52,687 bases of DNA from Roseococcus sp. (lineage in GTDB: Bacteria; Pseudomonadota; Alphaproteobacteria; Acetobacterales; Acetobacteraceae), in NCBI GenBank assembly GCA_026414745.1, contig JAOAIK010000057.1, positions 1 to 52,687 on the forward strand, read 5' to 3'. The stretch's first letter is position 1. Each line of letters begins with the position of its first letter. The position numbers were made by a program, and so were the translations under genes. Below the pieces are notes generated by a model. That model was given only the letters and a program-made list of their open reading frames with translations, was not told the origin of the DNA and did not search any database. This document shows, piece by piece, positions 23,732-32,114 of the stretch.

Positions 23732-24040
23732 ATGACCCATCCCCGCAAGCGCATCGAGATCGTGGTGGAGGCGGTGCGCGCCGAGCAGGTGACCGACCTG
23801 CTCGACGCCTGCGGCGCCTCGGGCTGGACCATCCTGCCCGTGGTCTCGGGGCGGGGGCGCACGGGGATGCGCCGCGGCGGCGACCTCGCCGGCGTCTTCG
23901 ACAATGTGCTGGTGCTGTGCATCGCCTCCGAGGCGGTGGCGGCCAAGGTGCTCGAGGCGCGCGAGGAGCTGCTGGGCGCGCGGCCGGCCATCGTCTCGGT
24001 CAGCGACTGCGCGGTGCTGCGCGCCGAGCATTTCCGCTGA
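23732..24040 (+). CDS. sbtB: SbtB-like PII-family signalling protein
   Basis: The 102-residue protein has the alternating strand-helix pattern of PII proteins: RIEIVVEAVRAEQVTDLLDACGASGWTI-type opening, a T-loop region rich in Gly and Arg (about 39-53), then a second half ending near residue 102. It lies 4 bases after the SbtA gene, and such pairs are known as SbtA/SbtB, where SbtB binds adenine nucleotides and closes the transporter. The C-terminal CGPxGC redox loop of cyanobacterial SbtB is absent; only one cysteine (Cys93) lies there. ATG 23732 was chosen because upstream sequence in the frame lies within the permease gene. Confidence 0.75.
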   Translation: MTHPRKRIEIVVEAVRAEQVTDLLDACGASGWTILPVVSGRGRTGMRRGGDLAGVFDNVLVLCIASEAVAAKVLEAREELLGARPAIVSVSDCAVLRAEHFR

Positions 24041-24112
24041 GGCGCCGCCAGCCGCCCAGCGGCCGCGCGGTGCGGGGTTGAAGCCGGCGCCGCCAGCCGC
24101 GACATTGCGGCC

Positions 24113-24871
24113 GTGCACAGCCGCGCCCGCCGCCCGCAGTTCTTCTACACCACCACGCCCCTCCCCTGCCCCTATCTGCCGGGCCGGACGGAGCGCAAGA
24201 TCGTGACCGAACTCACCGGCGCCGATTCCGAGGCGCTGCATGACCGCCTCTCGCGCGCCGGCTTCCGCCGCAGCCACAACATCGCCTATTCGCCCGTCTG
24301 CCCCGGCTGTCGGGCCTGTATCCCGATCCGGGTGGTGGCGGAGGCCTTCGCGCCGAACCGGACCCAGCGGCGCATCCTGCAGCGCAACGCGGGGCTGGAG
24401 GCGCGCATCACCCCGGCCCGCGCCACGGCCGAGCAGTTCGCCCTCTTCCAGCGCTACCAGCAGGGCCGCCACCCCGGTGGGGACATGGCGGCGATGGGCT
24501 TCTACGACTACCGCGCCATGGTGGAGGACACGCCCATCACCACCGGCATCGTCGAGTTCCGCGAACGGGGCGGGCGCCTGGTCGCGGCCTGCCTGACGGA
24601 CTGGCTCTCGGACGGGCTCTCGGCCGTGTACAGCTTCTACGCGCCGGAGGAGGAGCGCCGCAGCCTCGGCACCCACGCGGTGATGTGGCTGATCGAGGAG
24701 GCGCGCCGCTCCGCCCTGCCCTATGTCTATCTCGGCTACTGGGTGCCGGAGAGCCGGAAGATGTCCTACAAGGCCGGCTTCCGCCCCGCCGAGGTGCTGC
24801 TGCAAGGGCAGTGGCGACCGCTCGAGGCGCCGGCGCTGCCGGCCGCCCCGGCGCCGGTCACGGTGGGCTGA
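24113..24871 (+). CDS. bpt: Aspartate/glutamate leucyltransferase Bpt
   Basis: Bpt transfers leucine from leucyl-tRNA to proteins with N-terminal Asp or Glu and so marks them for ClpS/ClpAP degradation (bacterial N-degron pathway). The 252-residue protein has the family N-terminal domain with CPYLPGR and the cysteine-rich CPGCRACIPIR. Its C-terminal GNAT-like half contains YFLGYWVPES-like residues (YVYLGYWVPES) and MSYKAGFRP. The start is GTG 24113. The arginine-specific eukaryotic ATE1 is related, but the short bacterial form is leucine-specific. It ends 12 bases before the convergent smpB. Confidence 0.9.
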   Translation: MHSRARRPQFFYTTTPLPCPYLPGRTERKIVTELTGADSEALHDRLSRAGFRRSHNIAYSPVCPGCRACIPIRVVAEAFAPNRTQRRILQRNAGLEARITPARATAEQFALFQRYQQGRHPGGDMAAMGFYDYRAMVEDTPITTGIVEFRERGGRLVAACLTDWLSDGLSAVYSFYAPEEERRSLGTHAVMWLIEEARRSALPYVYLGYWVPESRKMSYKAGFRPAEVLLQGQWRPLEAPALPAAPAPVTVG

Positions 24872-24883
24872 GCCGGACGCGCC

Positions 24884-25369
24884 TCACCCCTTCTCTCGCA
24901 GGAGCCGCGCCTTGTCGCGCTCCCACTCGCGCCGCGCGATGTCGGCGCGCTTGTCGTGCAGCTTCTTGCCGGTGGCGAGACCGATCAGCACCTTCGCCCG
25001 GCCCTTCTCGTTGAAGCGGATTTCGAGCGGCACCAGGGTCGCCCCGGCGCGGGTGACGGCGCCGGCCAGTTCCCGCACCTGCTTCTTGTGCAGCAGCAGC
25101 TTGCGCGGCCGCACCGGGTCCATCTTCGCCATGTAGCTGCCCGGCTGCCATTCGCCGATGTGGCAGCCGAACAGCCAGATCTCGCCGTCGCGCTCGCCGG
25201 CCCAGGCCTCGTTGAGCGAGACCCGGCCGGCGCGCAGGCTCTTCACCTCCGGCCCCTGGAGCACGAGACCCGCCTCGATCACCTCGCCGATCTTGTAGTC
25301 GTGTCGGGCCCGCCGGTTCTGCGCGACGAGGCCGGTGGAGATGAGCGGCTTCCTGCGGGCTTCCGCCAT
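24884..25369 (-). CDS. smpB: SsrA-binding protein SmpB
   Basis: SmpB binds tmRNA and brings it to stalled ribosomes in trans-translation. The 161-residue protein has the OB-fold core with NRRARHDYKIGEVIEAGLVL, GPEVKSLRAGRVSL and the basic C-terminal tail with GKKLHDKRADI, which enters the mRNA channel. The length fits the family. It is downstream of dapA on the minus strand with a 1-base overlap of stop and start, so the two are probably one transcript. The tmRNA gene itself is not in the window. Confidence 0.95.
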   Translation of the reverse strand: MAEARRKPLISTGLVAQNRRARHDYKIGEVIEAGLVLQGPEVKSLRAGRVSLNEAWAGERDGEIWLFGCHIGEWQPGSYMAKMDPVRPRKLLLHKKQVRELAGAVTRAGATLVPLEIRFNEKGRAKVLIGLATGKKLHDKRADIARREWERDKARLLREKG

Positions 25370-26250
25370 CAGTTCAGCAGGCCGGCCTCGCGCATCGCGC
25401 CCTCGACGCGCGCCGCCGTCTCGGGCGCGATCGGCGCGAGCGGCAGCCGGCAGAAGGCGGTGCCGTGGCCGAGCAGGCTCGCGGCGTATTTCACCGGCCC
25501 GGGCGAGGTCTCGCTGAACAGCGCATCATGCACCGGCAGCAGCCGGTCCTGGATCGCCATGGCCTCGGCCAGGCGCCCCTCGCGCCACGCGCGGTGCATC
25601 TCGGCGCAGAGGCGCGGGGCGATGTTCGAGGTCACGCTGATGCAGCCATGCCCGCCGGCGGCGAGGAAGGCGAGCGCCGTGTGGTCCTCGCCCGAGAGCT
25701 GGATGAACTCCGGCCCGCAGGCCCGGCGCTGGTGCAGCGGGCGCGCGAGATTCGCGGTCGCGTCCTTCACGCCGATGATGTTGGGATGCTTGGCCAGCCG
25801 CCCCATCGTCTCGGGCGTCATGTCGATCACGCTGCGGCCGGGGATGTTGTAGATGATGATCGGCAGGTCCACCGCCTCGGCGATGGCCATGAAATGCGCG
25901 TAGAGCCCGGCCTGGGTGGGCTTGTTGTAGTAGGGCGTGACGACCAGCGCCGCGTCCGCCCCGGCGCGCTTCGCGTGCTGCGTCAGCTCGATGGCCTCGG
26001 CGGTGGAGTTGCTGCCCGTGCCGGCGATCACCGGCACGCGCCCGGCCGCCGCCTCGATGCAGATCTCCACCACGCGCTTGTGTTCCTCGTGGCTGAGGGT
26101 GGGGGACTCGCCGGTGGTGCCGACAGGCACAAGCCCCTCCGTGCCCTCGGCGATCTGCCACTCGACGAGGGCCGCATAGGCCTTCTCGTCCAGGCGCCCA
26201 TCGGCGTGCATGGGGGTGACGAGGGCGGTCAGGGAGCCGGTGAAGCGCAT
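25369..26250 (-). CDS. dapA: 4-hydroxy-tetrahydrodipicolinate synthase DapA
   Basis: DapA condenses pyruvate with aspartate semialdehyde, the first step unique to lysine and meso-diaminopimelate synthesis. From the ATG at 26250 the protein has 293 residues, the standard size. Catalytic residues are all visible: the Schiff-base lysine Lys162 in GVKDATANL, Tyr134 in YNIPGRS, Thr45/Thr46 in GTTGESPT, Tyr108 and Arg139. The frame continues open for 2 kb upstream on this strand, but that part is only the shadow of the transglycosylase gene. Its product supplies MurE. An AGAGGAAC ribosome-binding sequence precedes the start. Confidence 0.96.
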   Translation of the reverse strand: MRFTGSLTALVTPMHADGRLDEKAYAALVEWQIAEGTEGLVPVGTTGESPTLSHEEHKRVVEICIEAAAGRVPVIAGTGSNSTAEAIELTQHAKRAGADAALVVTPYYNKPTQAGLYAHFMAIAEAVDLPIIIYNIPGRSVIDMTPETMGRLAKHPNIIGVKDATANLARPLHQRRACGPEFIQLSGEDHTALAFLAAGGHGCISVTSNIAPRLCAEMHRAWREGRLAEAMAIQDRLLPVHDALFSETSPGPVKYAASLLGHGTAFCRLPLAPIAPETAARVEGAMREAGLLN

Positions 26251-26349
26251 GGCGGGCGTTCCTCTCGTGGCGCAGAGGTAGTCCCGTCGCCGCCGCGCAA
26301 CAAGCGCGCCGGGTGGATGGCAGCCCCGCCCAGGGGCTACAAGCGGGCG

Positions 26350-28272
26350 ATGCGCCGCCTTCTGATTGCCCTCGCCCTGCTGATTCCGCTCGCTGCGGCC
26401 GCCCAGGCCCCGCGCGAGGCCGCCCGGCAGGCGCTGGCCGCCGCCCAGGCCGGGCGCTGGGGCGAGGCGCAGTCCCTCGCCGCCCAGGCCGATCCGCTGA
26501 TCGCGAAGATGGTGCAGTGGATGCGCCTCACCCAGCGCGGCGGGGCGGCGAGTGCGGCCGAGATCATCGGCTTCATCGAGAGCGCGGCCGACTGGCCCAT
26601 GCAGGAGGCGCTGCAGCGCAACGCCGAGGCGCTGCTCGCCGCCGAGCCCGACGATGCGCTGGCGCTGCGCTTCTTCACCCCCCGCCCCGCGCGCAGCCTG
26701 GAGGGGGCGGCGCGCCATGTCGCGGCGCTGCTCGCCGCGACCCGCCGCGAGGAGGCGTCGCGTGCCGCCCGCCGCGCCTGGGCCGAGGACACGCCGGGCG
26801 ATGCGGCGGCCGAGGCGCTGTTCCTCGAGCGCGCCGGCGCTTTGCTGGACGCCGAGAGCCACTGGCGCCGCTACAACCGCCTCTGGTTCGCGCGCGACCT
26901 GGCCGGGGCGGAGCGCGTCGTTCCGCTGCTCGATGCGCCGCGCCGGGCGCTGGCGCAGCTGCGCGCCGCCGGGGCCGAGGCCGAGGCCGCGGCCGCCGCG
27001 CAGGATGCCGGGGCCACGCTTGCCCGCGCCCGCGCGCTGCGCCAGCGCGACGCCGACCGCGAGGCCGCCGCCGCCTGGGCCGCCGGCGCCGCCGCGCAGC
27101 AGGGGCTCGACGCGGCCGCCCAGCGCGCCCTCTGGGCCGAGCGCCAGGTGCTGGCGCGCAAGTTGCTGCGCCTGGGCGAGCCGCGCCTCGCCTACCAGGT
27201 GGCAAGCCAGCACGGGCAGGGCCAGCCCGGCGAGCCGCGCCAGGAGGCGGAGTTCCTGGCCGGCTTCATCGCCCTGCGCTTCCTCGAGGACCCCGCCCGG
27301 GCCCAGGCGCATTTCCGCCGCGTGCGCGAGGGCAGCCGCAGCGCCATCACCCAGGCGCGCAGCCTCTACTGGGAAGGGCGGGCCGAGCGCGACCCCGCCC
27401 GTGCCCGCGCCCGCTACCAGGAGGCGGCAGCCTTCCCGGTCGCCTTCTACGGCCAGATGGCGGCGCTGGCGCTGGGCGAGAGCGGGGCGCAGATCAGCGC
27501 CCGCATCACCGGCCTCGAGGTGCCGCGCCCTGGCCCCGCCGAGGCCCGCGCCTTCGCGGGGCGGGAACTCGCGCGCCTCGTCGCGCTGCTCGGCGATCTG
27601 GGCGAGGCGCGCCGCGCCCGCCCCTTCCTGCTGCGGCTGGAGGAGACGGCCCCCTCCAACGCCGAGCGGCTGCTGGTCGCGCGCCTCGCCACCGCCATCG
27701 GCCGGCCGGATTTCGCCGTCTGGGTGGCGCGGCGCGGCGGCGCGCAGGGGGCGATGCTGGTGGAGGATGGCTGGCCCCGCCCCTATCCCGCGCCCGAGGG
27801 GCTGGCCGAGCCCGCCCTCGTCTTCGCCATCGCGCGGCAGGAGAGCAACTTCGACCCGGAGGCCGTCTCCCCCGCCAACGCGCGCGGGGTGATGCAGCTC
27901 CTGCCCACCACCGCGGCGGCGGTGGCGCGGCGGCTCGGCATCCCGCACCGCACCGAATGGCTCACCGCCGACCCGGCGCACAACACGCGGCTCGGCGCCG
28001 CCTACATCCAGGAGCGTCTGGAGCGCTTCGGCGGCGCCCTGCCCCTCGCGCTGGCCGCCTACAACGCCGGCACGGGGCGGGTGGAGGAATGGCTGATCAC
28101 CTATGGCGATCCGCGCGGAGGGCAGGTGAGCATGCTCGACTGGATGGAGCAGATCCCCTTCGCCGAGACCCGCAACTATGTGCAGCGCGTGATCGAGAAC
28201 ATGGCGGTCTATCGCGCGAAGGATCCGCGCACCGCCGGTCTCGACCACCCCATGGCGCCGTGGCGGCCGTGA
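26350..28272 (+). CDS. slt: Soluble lytic murein transglycosylase (Slt70-like)
   Basis: This periplasmic enzyme cleaves the MurNAc-GlcNAc bond of peptidoglycan with formation of 1,6-anhydro ends. ATG 26350 gives a 640-residue protein with a signal peptide ending near AAAAQA. A long alpha-helical superhelix of Ala-rich repeats (about 20-470) follows, then a C-terminal lysozyme-like SLT domain. The catalytic glutamate is Glu498 in ARQESNFDP, followed by GVMQLLPTT and [12 protein letters not shown]. The gene is divergent from dapA across a 99-base gap. Its stop overlaps the pgpA start. Confidence 0.9.
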   Translation: MRRLLIALALLIPLAAAAQAPREAARQALAAAQAGRWGEAQSLAAQADPLIAKMVQWMRLTQRGGAASAAEIIGFIESAADWPMQEALQRNAEALLAAEPDDALALRFFTPRPARSLEGAARHVAALLAATRREEASRAARRAWAEDTPGDAAAEALFLERAGALLDAESHWRRYNRLWFARDLAGAERVVPLLDAPRRALAQLRAAGAEAEAAAAAQDAGATLARARALRQRDADREAAAAWAAGAAAQQGLDAAAQRALWAERQVLARKLLRLGEPRLAYQVASQHGQGQPGEPRQEAEFLAGFIALRFLEDPARAQAHFRRVREGSRSAITQARSLYWEGRAERDPARARARYQEAAAFPVAFYGQMAALALGESGAQISARITGLEVPRPGPAEARAFAGRELARLVALLGDLGEARRARPFLLRLEETAPSNAERLLVARLATAIGRPDFAVWVARRGGAQGAMLVEDGWPRPYPAPEGLAEPALVFAIARQESNFDPEAVSPANARGVMQLLPTTAAAVARRLGIPHRTEWLTADPAHNTRLGAAYIQERLERFGGALPLALAAYNAGTGRVEEWLITYGDPRGGQVSMLDWMEQIPFAETRNYVQRVIENMAVYRAKDPRTAGLDHPMAPWRP

Positions 28273-28694
28273 GCCCGGCGCGGCTCGCGTCGCTCTGGGG
28301 GATCGGCGGGCTGCGGCCCGCGCCCGGCACCTGGGGCTCGGCGGCGGTTCTGCCGCTCGCGCTGCTTCCGGGCTGGGTGGCGATGGCCGCCTGCGCCGCC
28401 TTCACCCTGGCGGGGTTCTGGGCGCTCCGGCGCCTGCCGGAGGCCGGGCAGGATCCGGACTGGGTGGTGGTGGACGAGGCGGCGGGGATGTCCCTCGCCC
28501 TCGCCTTCGCCGCCAGCCCCTCGGGCGCGGCGCTGGCCTTCGCCCTGTTCCGCCTGTTCGACATCTGGAAGCCCGGGCCGGTGGGCTGGGCCGACCGCCA
28601 GCCCGGCCCCGTCGGGGTGATGGCCGATGACCTGGTGGCCGGGGCGCTGGCGGCGCTCGGCGTCATCGCCTTCCACGCGGCGGGGCTTGGCTGA
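28269..28694 (+). CDS. pgpA: Phosphatidylglycerophosphatase A
   Basis: PgpA removes the phosphate from phosphatidylglycerol phosphate at the inner membrane. The protein has only 141 residues from GTG 28269, which overlaps the stop of the transglycosylase gene. Family motifs are [10 protein letters not shown] at the N-terminus, VVVDEAAGM, and [16 protein letters not shown] followed by [10 protein letters not shown]. These hold the acidic residues thought to bind the metal. Three to four hydrophobic segments are visible. It is a little shorter than the E. coli protein at the N-terminus. The stop overlaps the next gene in TGATG fashion. Confidence 0.9.
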   Translation: MSPARLASLWGIGGLRPAPGTWGSAAVLPLALLPGWVAMAACAAFTLAGFWALRRLPEAGQDPDWVVVDEAAGMSLALAFAASPSGAALAFALFRLFDIWKPGPVGWADRQPGPVGVMADDLVAGALAALGVIAFHAAGLG

Positions 28695-29185
28695 TGCTCG
28701 ATGCGGGAACCCTCGAGGAGGCGGCCGGGCTGCTGGCGCGGCTCCAGGCGCGGGGCCTCACCCTCGCCACGGCCGAAAGCTGCACGGGCGGGCTGATCGC
28801 CGCGGCGCTGACGGCCATTCCCGGCTCCTCCGCCACGCTGCTGTGCGGCTATGTCACCTACTCCAACGAGGCGAAGACGGCGATGCTCGGGGTGGACCCG
28901 GCGCTGATCGCCCGGCTGGGCGCCGTGAGCGAGGAGGTGGCTCGCGCCATGGCCGCGGGGGCGCTGGCGCGCTCTGGCGCGGAGGTCGCCGTCTCCTGCA
29001 CGGGCATCGCGGGGCCGGGCGGGGGCAGCGCGGCGAAGCCCGTGGGCCTCGTCCACCTCGCCGCCGCCCGGCGCGGCGGCCTTCTGCTGCACCGGCGCGA
29101 GGTCTTCCCCGGGGACCGCGCCGCGGTGCGCGCGGCGACGGTGCGCGCGGCCTTCGCCCTCGTCGAGGCGGTGCGGCAGGGCTGA
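28694..29185 (+). CDS. pncC: CinA-family nicotinamide-nucleotide amidohydrolase
   Basis: The 163-residue protein is the stand-alone CinA C-terminal domain (PncC), which deamidates nicotinamide mononucleotide in NAD recycling. Motifs are [14 protein letters not shown] with the catalytic serine, [29 protein letters not shown] and the glycine-rich [17 protein letters not shown]. The N-terminal molybdopterin-binding-like domain of full CinA is absent, as is usual in proteobacteria. It overlaps pgpA by one base. The enzymatic role is from the family. Confidence 0.88.
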   Translation: MLDAGTLEEAAGLLARLQARGLTLATAESCTGGLIAAALTAIPGSSATLLCGYVTYSNEAKTAMLGVDPALIARLGAVSEEVARAMAAGALARSGAEVAVSCTGIAGPGGGSAAKPVGLVHLAAARRGGLLLHRREVFPGDRAAVRAATVRAAFALVEAVRQG

Positions 29186-29255
29186 GCCCGCGCCCCGCAT
29201 ATGGCGCTCCGCCGGAGGCGCCCGTAAATGAAGGCGATGCGAAAGACGCCGCGCG

Positions 29256-30233
29256 ATGTCTGACGAGGAGTGGGAAGTCCCGGAGGCCTTCCAGCCCGAG
29301 CCTTCCGAATACGCCTTCCCCCTGGAGGAGCGCCTGGCGAGCGTGCTTGCGCTCAAGTCGCTGGTGCCGCCGGACGCGAGTTCCGCCGCCACGCTGGGCG
29401 TGGAGCGCGAGGGCTCGGGCGTCTGGATCGAGGCCTCGGGCCTCGTTCTCACCATCGGCTACCTCATCATGGAGGCCGAGACGGTCTGGCTCACCGCGCA
29501 GGACGGGCGGGTGGTGGAGGCGACGCCCATCGGGGTGGATTTCGAGAGCGGCTTCGGCCTGCTGCAGGCGCTGGGGCGCATGCCCGGCTTGCCTGTGGCG
29601 CCGCTCGGCGATTCGGACTCGCTGACCTTCGGCACCGCCTGCGTGCTGGCCGCCGCCGGGGGGCGAAGCCATGCGCTCGCCTGCACGGTAGCCGCGCGCC
29701 AGCCCTTCGCGGGCTATTGGGAGTATCTGCTGGAGAACGCCATCTTCACCGCCCCGGCGCACCCGCACTGGGGCGGGGCGGGGCTGTTCGGCCCGGATGG
29801 GCGGCTCTGCGGTATCGGCAGCCTGATCCTTCAGCAGGGGCAGCGCGGCGGCCGGCGACTCGACCTCAACATGGTGGTGCCGATCGCGGAGTTGCTGCCC
29901 GTGCTCGAAACGCTGCGCCGCACGGGCGGCTCGGGCCGACCGCCCCGGCCCTGGCTCGGTCTCTATGCCACCGAGGAGGAGGAGGCGGTGGGCGTGGGCT
30001 CGCTGGCCAGGGGTGGGCCGGCCGAGCGCGCCGGGCTCAGGCCGCGCGATCGCATCCTTGCGGTGGATGGGCGCGCGGTGAATGACCTCGCCTCGCTCTG
30101 GCAGGCAATCCGCGCCGCCGGCCCCGCGGGGGCGGAACTGCGCCTGACCATCGCGCGCGGCGACCGGCAGATGGATCTGCGCGTGACCAGCACCGACCGC
30201 GCGCGCCATCTGCGCACGCCGCGCCTGCATTGA
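29256..30233 (+). CDS. HtrA/DegP-like protein with PDZ domain and lost catalytic triad
   Basis: The 325-residue protein has the layout of an S1C (HtrA) protease, a trypsin-like double barrel (about 40-215) followed by one PDZ domain (about 230-315, with RPWLGLYA and GGPAERAGLRPRDRILAVDGR). All three catalytic positions are changed. The histidine of the usual TNxHVV is Tyr69 in TIGYLI, the aspartate of DLAVL is Gly99 in ESGFGLL, and the serine of GNSGGPL falls at Gly173 in WGGAGLF. There is no signal peptide or membrane segment, so a cytoplasmic location is likely. It probably acts as a binding or scaffold protein. The alignment was done by eye. Confidence 0.75.
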   Translation: MSDEEWEVPEAFQPEPSEYAFPLEERLASVLALKSLVPPDASSAATLGVEREGSGVWIEASGLVLTIGYLIMEAETVWLTAQDGRVVEATPIGVDFESGFGLLQALGRMPGLPVAPLGDSDSLTFGTACVLAAAGGRSHALACTVAARQPFAGYWEYLLENAIFTAPAHPHWGGAGLFGPDGRLCGIGSLILQQGQRGGRRLDLNMVVPIAELLPVLETLRRTGGSGRPPRPWLGLYATEEEEAVGVGSLARGGPAERAGLRPRDRILAVDGRAVNDLASLWQAIRAAGPAGAELRLTIARGDRQMDLRVTSTDRARHLRTPRLH

Positions 30234-30328
30234 AGCGGCGCCATATGCCCGCCATCACCGCGCCAGAATGCTCCTGCTCTTCACCACGGGAAGCGGCCCG
30301 TGCGGGACCGCAGGAGAGGAACATCGCC

Positions 30329-30625
30329 ATGACCTTCGGCCGGCTCCGTCCCCTCGCTCTGGCGGGCGGCCTGCTGCTTGGCCTCGGCGCCTGCACCAAC
30401 CCCTACAGCCCAGGCCAGCGTGCGGCGGGCGGGGCGCTGATCGGGGCGGGAGGCGGGGCGGCGCTGGGCGCGCTGGCGGGGGGTGGCGAGGGCGCGGCCG
30501 TGGGGGCCATCGCGGGCGGCCTCGCGGGGGCGGCCATCGGCGCGGCCACCACGCCGAGCCCGCCGTCGCGGTATTACCGCCGGCCGCCGCCGCGCCGCCA
30601 TCACTACCACCATCGGCATTGGTGA
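30329..30625 (+). CDS. Glycine-zipper lipoprotein with His/Arg-rich tail
   Basis: From ATG 30329, which has AGGAGAGG at good spacing, the protein has 98 residues. A signal peptide ends in the lipobox LGAC with Cys22, so the mature protein should be lipidated. The middle (about 33-75) is a run of Gly/Ala with GxxxG spacing, the glycine-zipper pattern of YMGG/OmpA-like lipoproteins that pack within membranes. The last 18 residues are rich in Arg, Tyr and His, with HHYHHRHW at the end, which could bind metal or acidic surfaces. The function is unknown. It stands alone between the PDZ protein and lepB. Confidence 0.7.
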   Translation: MTFGRLRPLALAGGLLLGLGACTNPYSPGQRAAGGALIGAGGGAALGALAGGGEGAAVGAIAGGLAGAAIGAATTPSPPSRYYRRPPPRRHHYHHRHW

Positions 30626-30639
30626 GGGCGCGCGCTTCC

Positions 30640-30667
30640 TTGACAGGTGGGTGCCCCTGGGCTTGAT
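30640..30667 (+). promoter_or_regulatory. Sigma-70-type promoter candidate for lepB
   Basis: A perfect -35 TTGACA at 30640-30645 is followed after 16 bases by CTTGAT (30662-30667), which matches three of six -10 bases. It lies 26 bases before the lepB start and just after the lipoprotein gene. The perfect -35 is notable in this GC-rich DNA; the weak -10 limits confidence. Confidence 0.45.
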
Positions 30668-30693
30668 CCGCGCCACCCCCTGGCGAACGGATC

Positions 30694-31452
30694 ATGGCGA
30701 AGAGCGCACCCTCGATGGCGAAGAAGAAGTCGGGCGGCTGGCTCGAGAGCGTCAAGACGATCCTCTACGCCGCCCTCATCGCCATCGGCATCCGCACCGT
30801 GGCCTTCGAGCCCTTCAACATCCCCTCGGGCTCGATGATCCCCACCCTGCTGGTGGGCGACTACCTCTTCGTCTCGAAGTATTCCTACGGCTATTCGCGC
30901 CACTCCATGCCCTTCAGCCCGAACCTCTTCTCGGGCCGGATCTGGGGCGCCATGCCCGAGCGCGGGGATGTGGCGGTGTTCAAGCTGCCGCGCGACACGG
31001 GGCAGGACTACATCAAGCGCATCATCGGGCTGCCCGGCGACCGCATCCAGGTGATCCGCGGCGTGCTGCACGTGAACGGGGAGCCGGCGCGACGCGAATC
31101 CCTCGGCCCCTTCGTCGCGGAGGGCGACGGACCACGCCTCACCGTGCAGATGTTCCGCGAGGTCTTGCCGGGCGGGCGGGCGCATCTGATCGTCGAGCAA
31201 TCGGACGACGCGCCGCTCGACAACACGCCGGAATTCGTGGTTCCGGCGGGCCATGTGTTCGCCATGGGCGACAACCGCGACAACAGCCTCGACTCGCGCG
31301 TGCCGGGGGCGGTCGGGATGATCCCCGTCGAGAACCTGGTCGGCCGGGCGGAGTTCATCTTCTTCTCGGTGGATGGCAGCGCCCGCCTCTGGGAGGTCTG
31401 GGCCTGGCCCTTCGCCATCCGCTGGTCGCGCCTGTTCAGCGCGGTCAGATGA
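30694..31452 (+). CDS. lepB: Signal peptidase I
   Basis: LepB removes signal peptides from exported proteins at the outer face of the inner membrane. The 252-residue protein has one N-terminal membrane helix (about 17-35), the catalytic serine Ser47 in IPSGSMIPTL, the general-base lysine Lys108 in YIKRIIGLPGDR, and the GDNRDNSLDSR box. The start is ATG 30694; ATG 30715, seven codons later, is possible. The stop overlaps the rnc start, and lepB-rnc-era is a well-known order. Confidence 0.95.
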   Translation: MAKSAPSMAKKKSGGWLESVKTILYAALIAIGIRTVAFEPFNIPSGSMIPTLLVGDYLFVSKYSYGYSRHSMPFSPNLFSGRIWGAMPERGDVAVFKLPRDTGQDYIKRIIGLPGDRIQVIRGVLHVNGEPARRESLGPFVAEGDGPRLTVQMFREVLPGGRAHLIVEQSDDAPLDNTPEFVVPAGHVFAMGDNRDNSLDSRVPGAVGMIPVENLVGRAEFIFFSVDGSARLWEVWAWPFAIRWSRLFSAVR

Positions 31453-32114
31453 GCGCCGACGCCCTCGAGGAACGTCTCGGCCACCGCTTCACCGACCGCG
31501 CCCTGCTGGAGCGCGCCCTGACGCACCGGTCGGCCGCCGGGCGGGGGATCGAATCGAACGAACGGCTGGAGTTCCTGGGCGACCGGGTGCTCGGCCTCGT
31601 CATCGCGGAATGGCTCGCCGAGCGCTTCCCGAAGGAGAGCGAGGGCGATCTGGGCAAGCGCCTTGCGCGGCTCTGCTCGCAGGAGGCGATCGCGCCCATC
31701 GCCGAGGCGATGGGGATCGCGGCCGCGCTGCGCGTGCCGCCCTCGGAGGCGCGCGGCGGGGTGCGCGCGCGCGCCACGGTCCTGTCGGATGCGCTGGAGG
31801 CGGTGCTGGGGGCGCTCTACCTCGACGCCGGGCTGGAGGCGGCGCGCCGCGTGATCCGCCGCGAATGGGAGGCGGCGGTGGAAAGCCAGCGTCGCCCGCC
31901 GAGCAGCGCCAAGAACCGGCTGCAGGAATGGACGCTGGGGCGCGGGCTCGGTCTGCCGGAATACCGCCATCTCGGCGCCGAGGGCCCGCCCCATGCGCCG
32001 CGCTTCGTGGCCCTGGTGCGCGCGGCCGGGCGGGAGGCGCGGGGTTGCGGCGACACCAAGCGCGCGGCCGAGATCGCCGCCGCCGAGGCGTGGCTGGCGG
32101 AGGTGGAACAGTGA
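31449..32114 (+). CDS. rnc: Ribonuclease III
   Basis: RNase III cuts double-stranded RNA in rRNA maturation and mRNA turnover. From ATG 31449 (ATGA overlap with lepB) the protein has 221 residues. The signature NERLEFLGDRVL contains Glu38, Glu41 and Asp45, and the second acidic pair is Asp114 and Glu117 in SDALEAVLGALY. A C-terminal double-stranded RNA-binding domain follows (about 152-220, with AKNRLQEWTLG and KRAAEIAAAEAWL). The frame is open upstream through lepB, but that part is shadow sequence. The stop overlaps the era start. Confidence 0.95.
   Translation: MSADALEERLGHRFTDRALLERALTHRSAAGRGIESNERLEFLGDRVLGLVIAEWLAERFPKESEGDLGKRLARLCSQEAIAPIAEAMGIAAALRVPPSEARGGVRARATVLSDALEAVLGALYLDAGLEAARRVIRREWEAAVESQRRPPSSAKNRLQEWTLGRGLGLPEYRHLGAEGPPHAPRFVALVRAAGREARGCGDTKRAAEIAAAEAWLAEVEQ

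Noticed and set aside
26251..26349. tRNA gene or riboswitch between dapA and the transglycosylase
   Set aside because: The 99-base gap has no cloverleaf or lysine-riboswitch-like structure; nor did any other gap show tRNA features.
26251..28248. Extension of dapA far upstream on the minus strand
   Set aside because: DapA homology starts exactly at the ATG at 26250 with a ribosome-binding sequence; the upstream part is the shadow of the transglycosylase gene.
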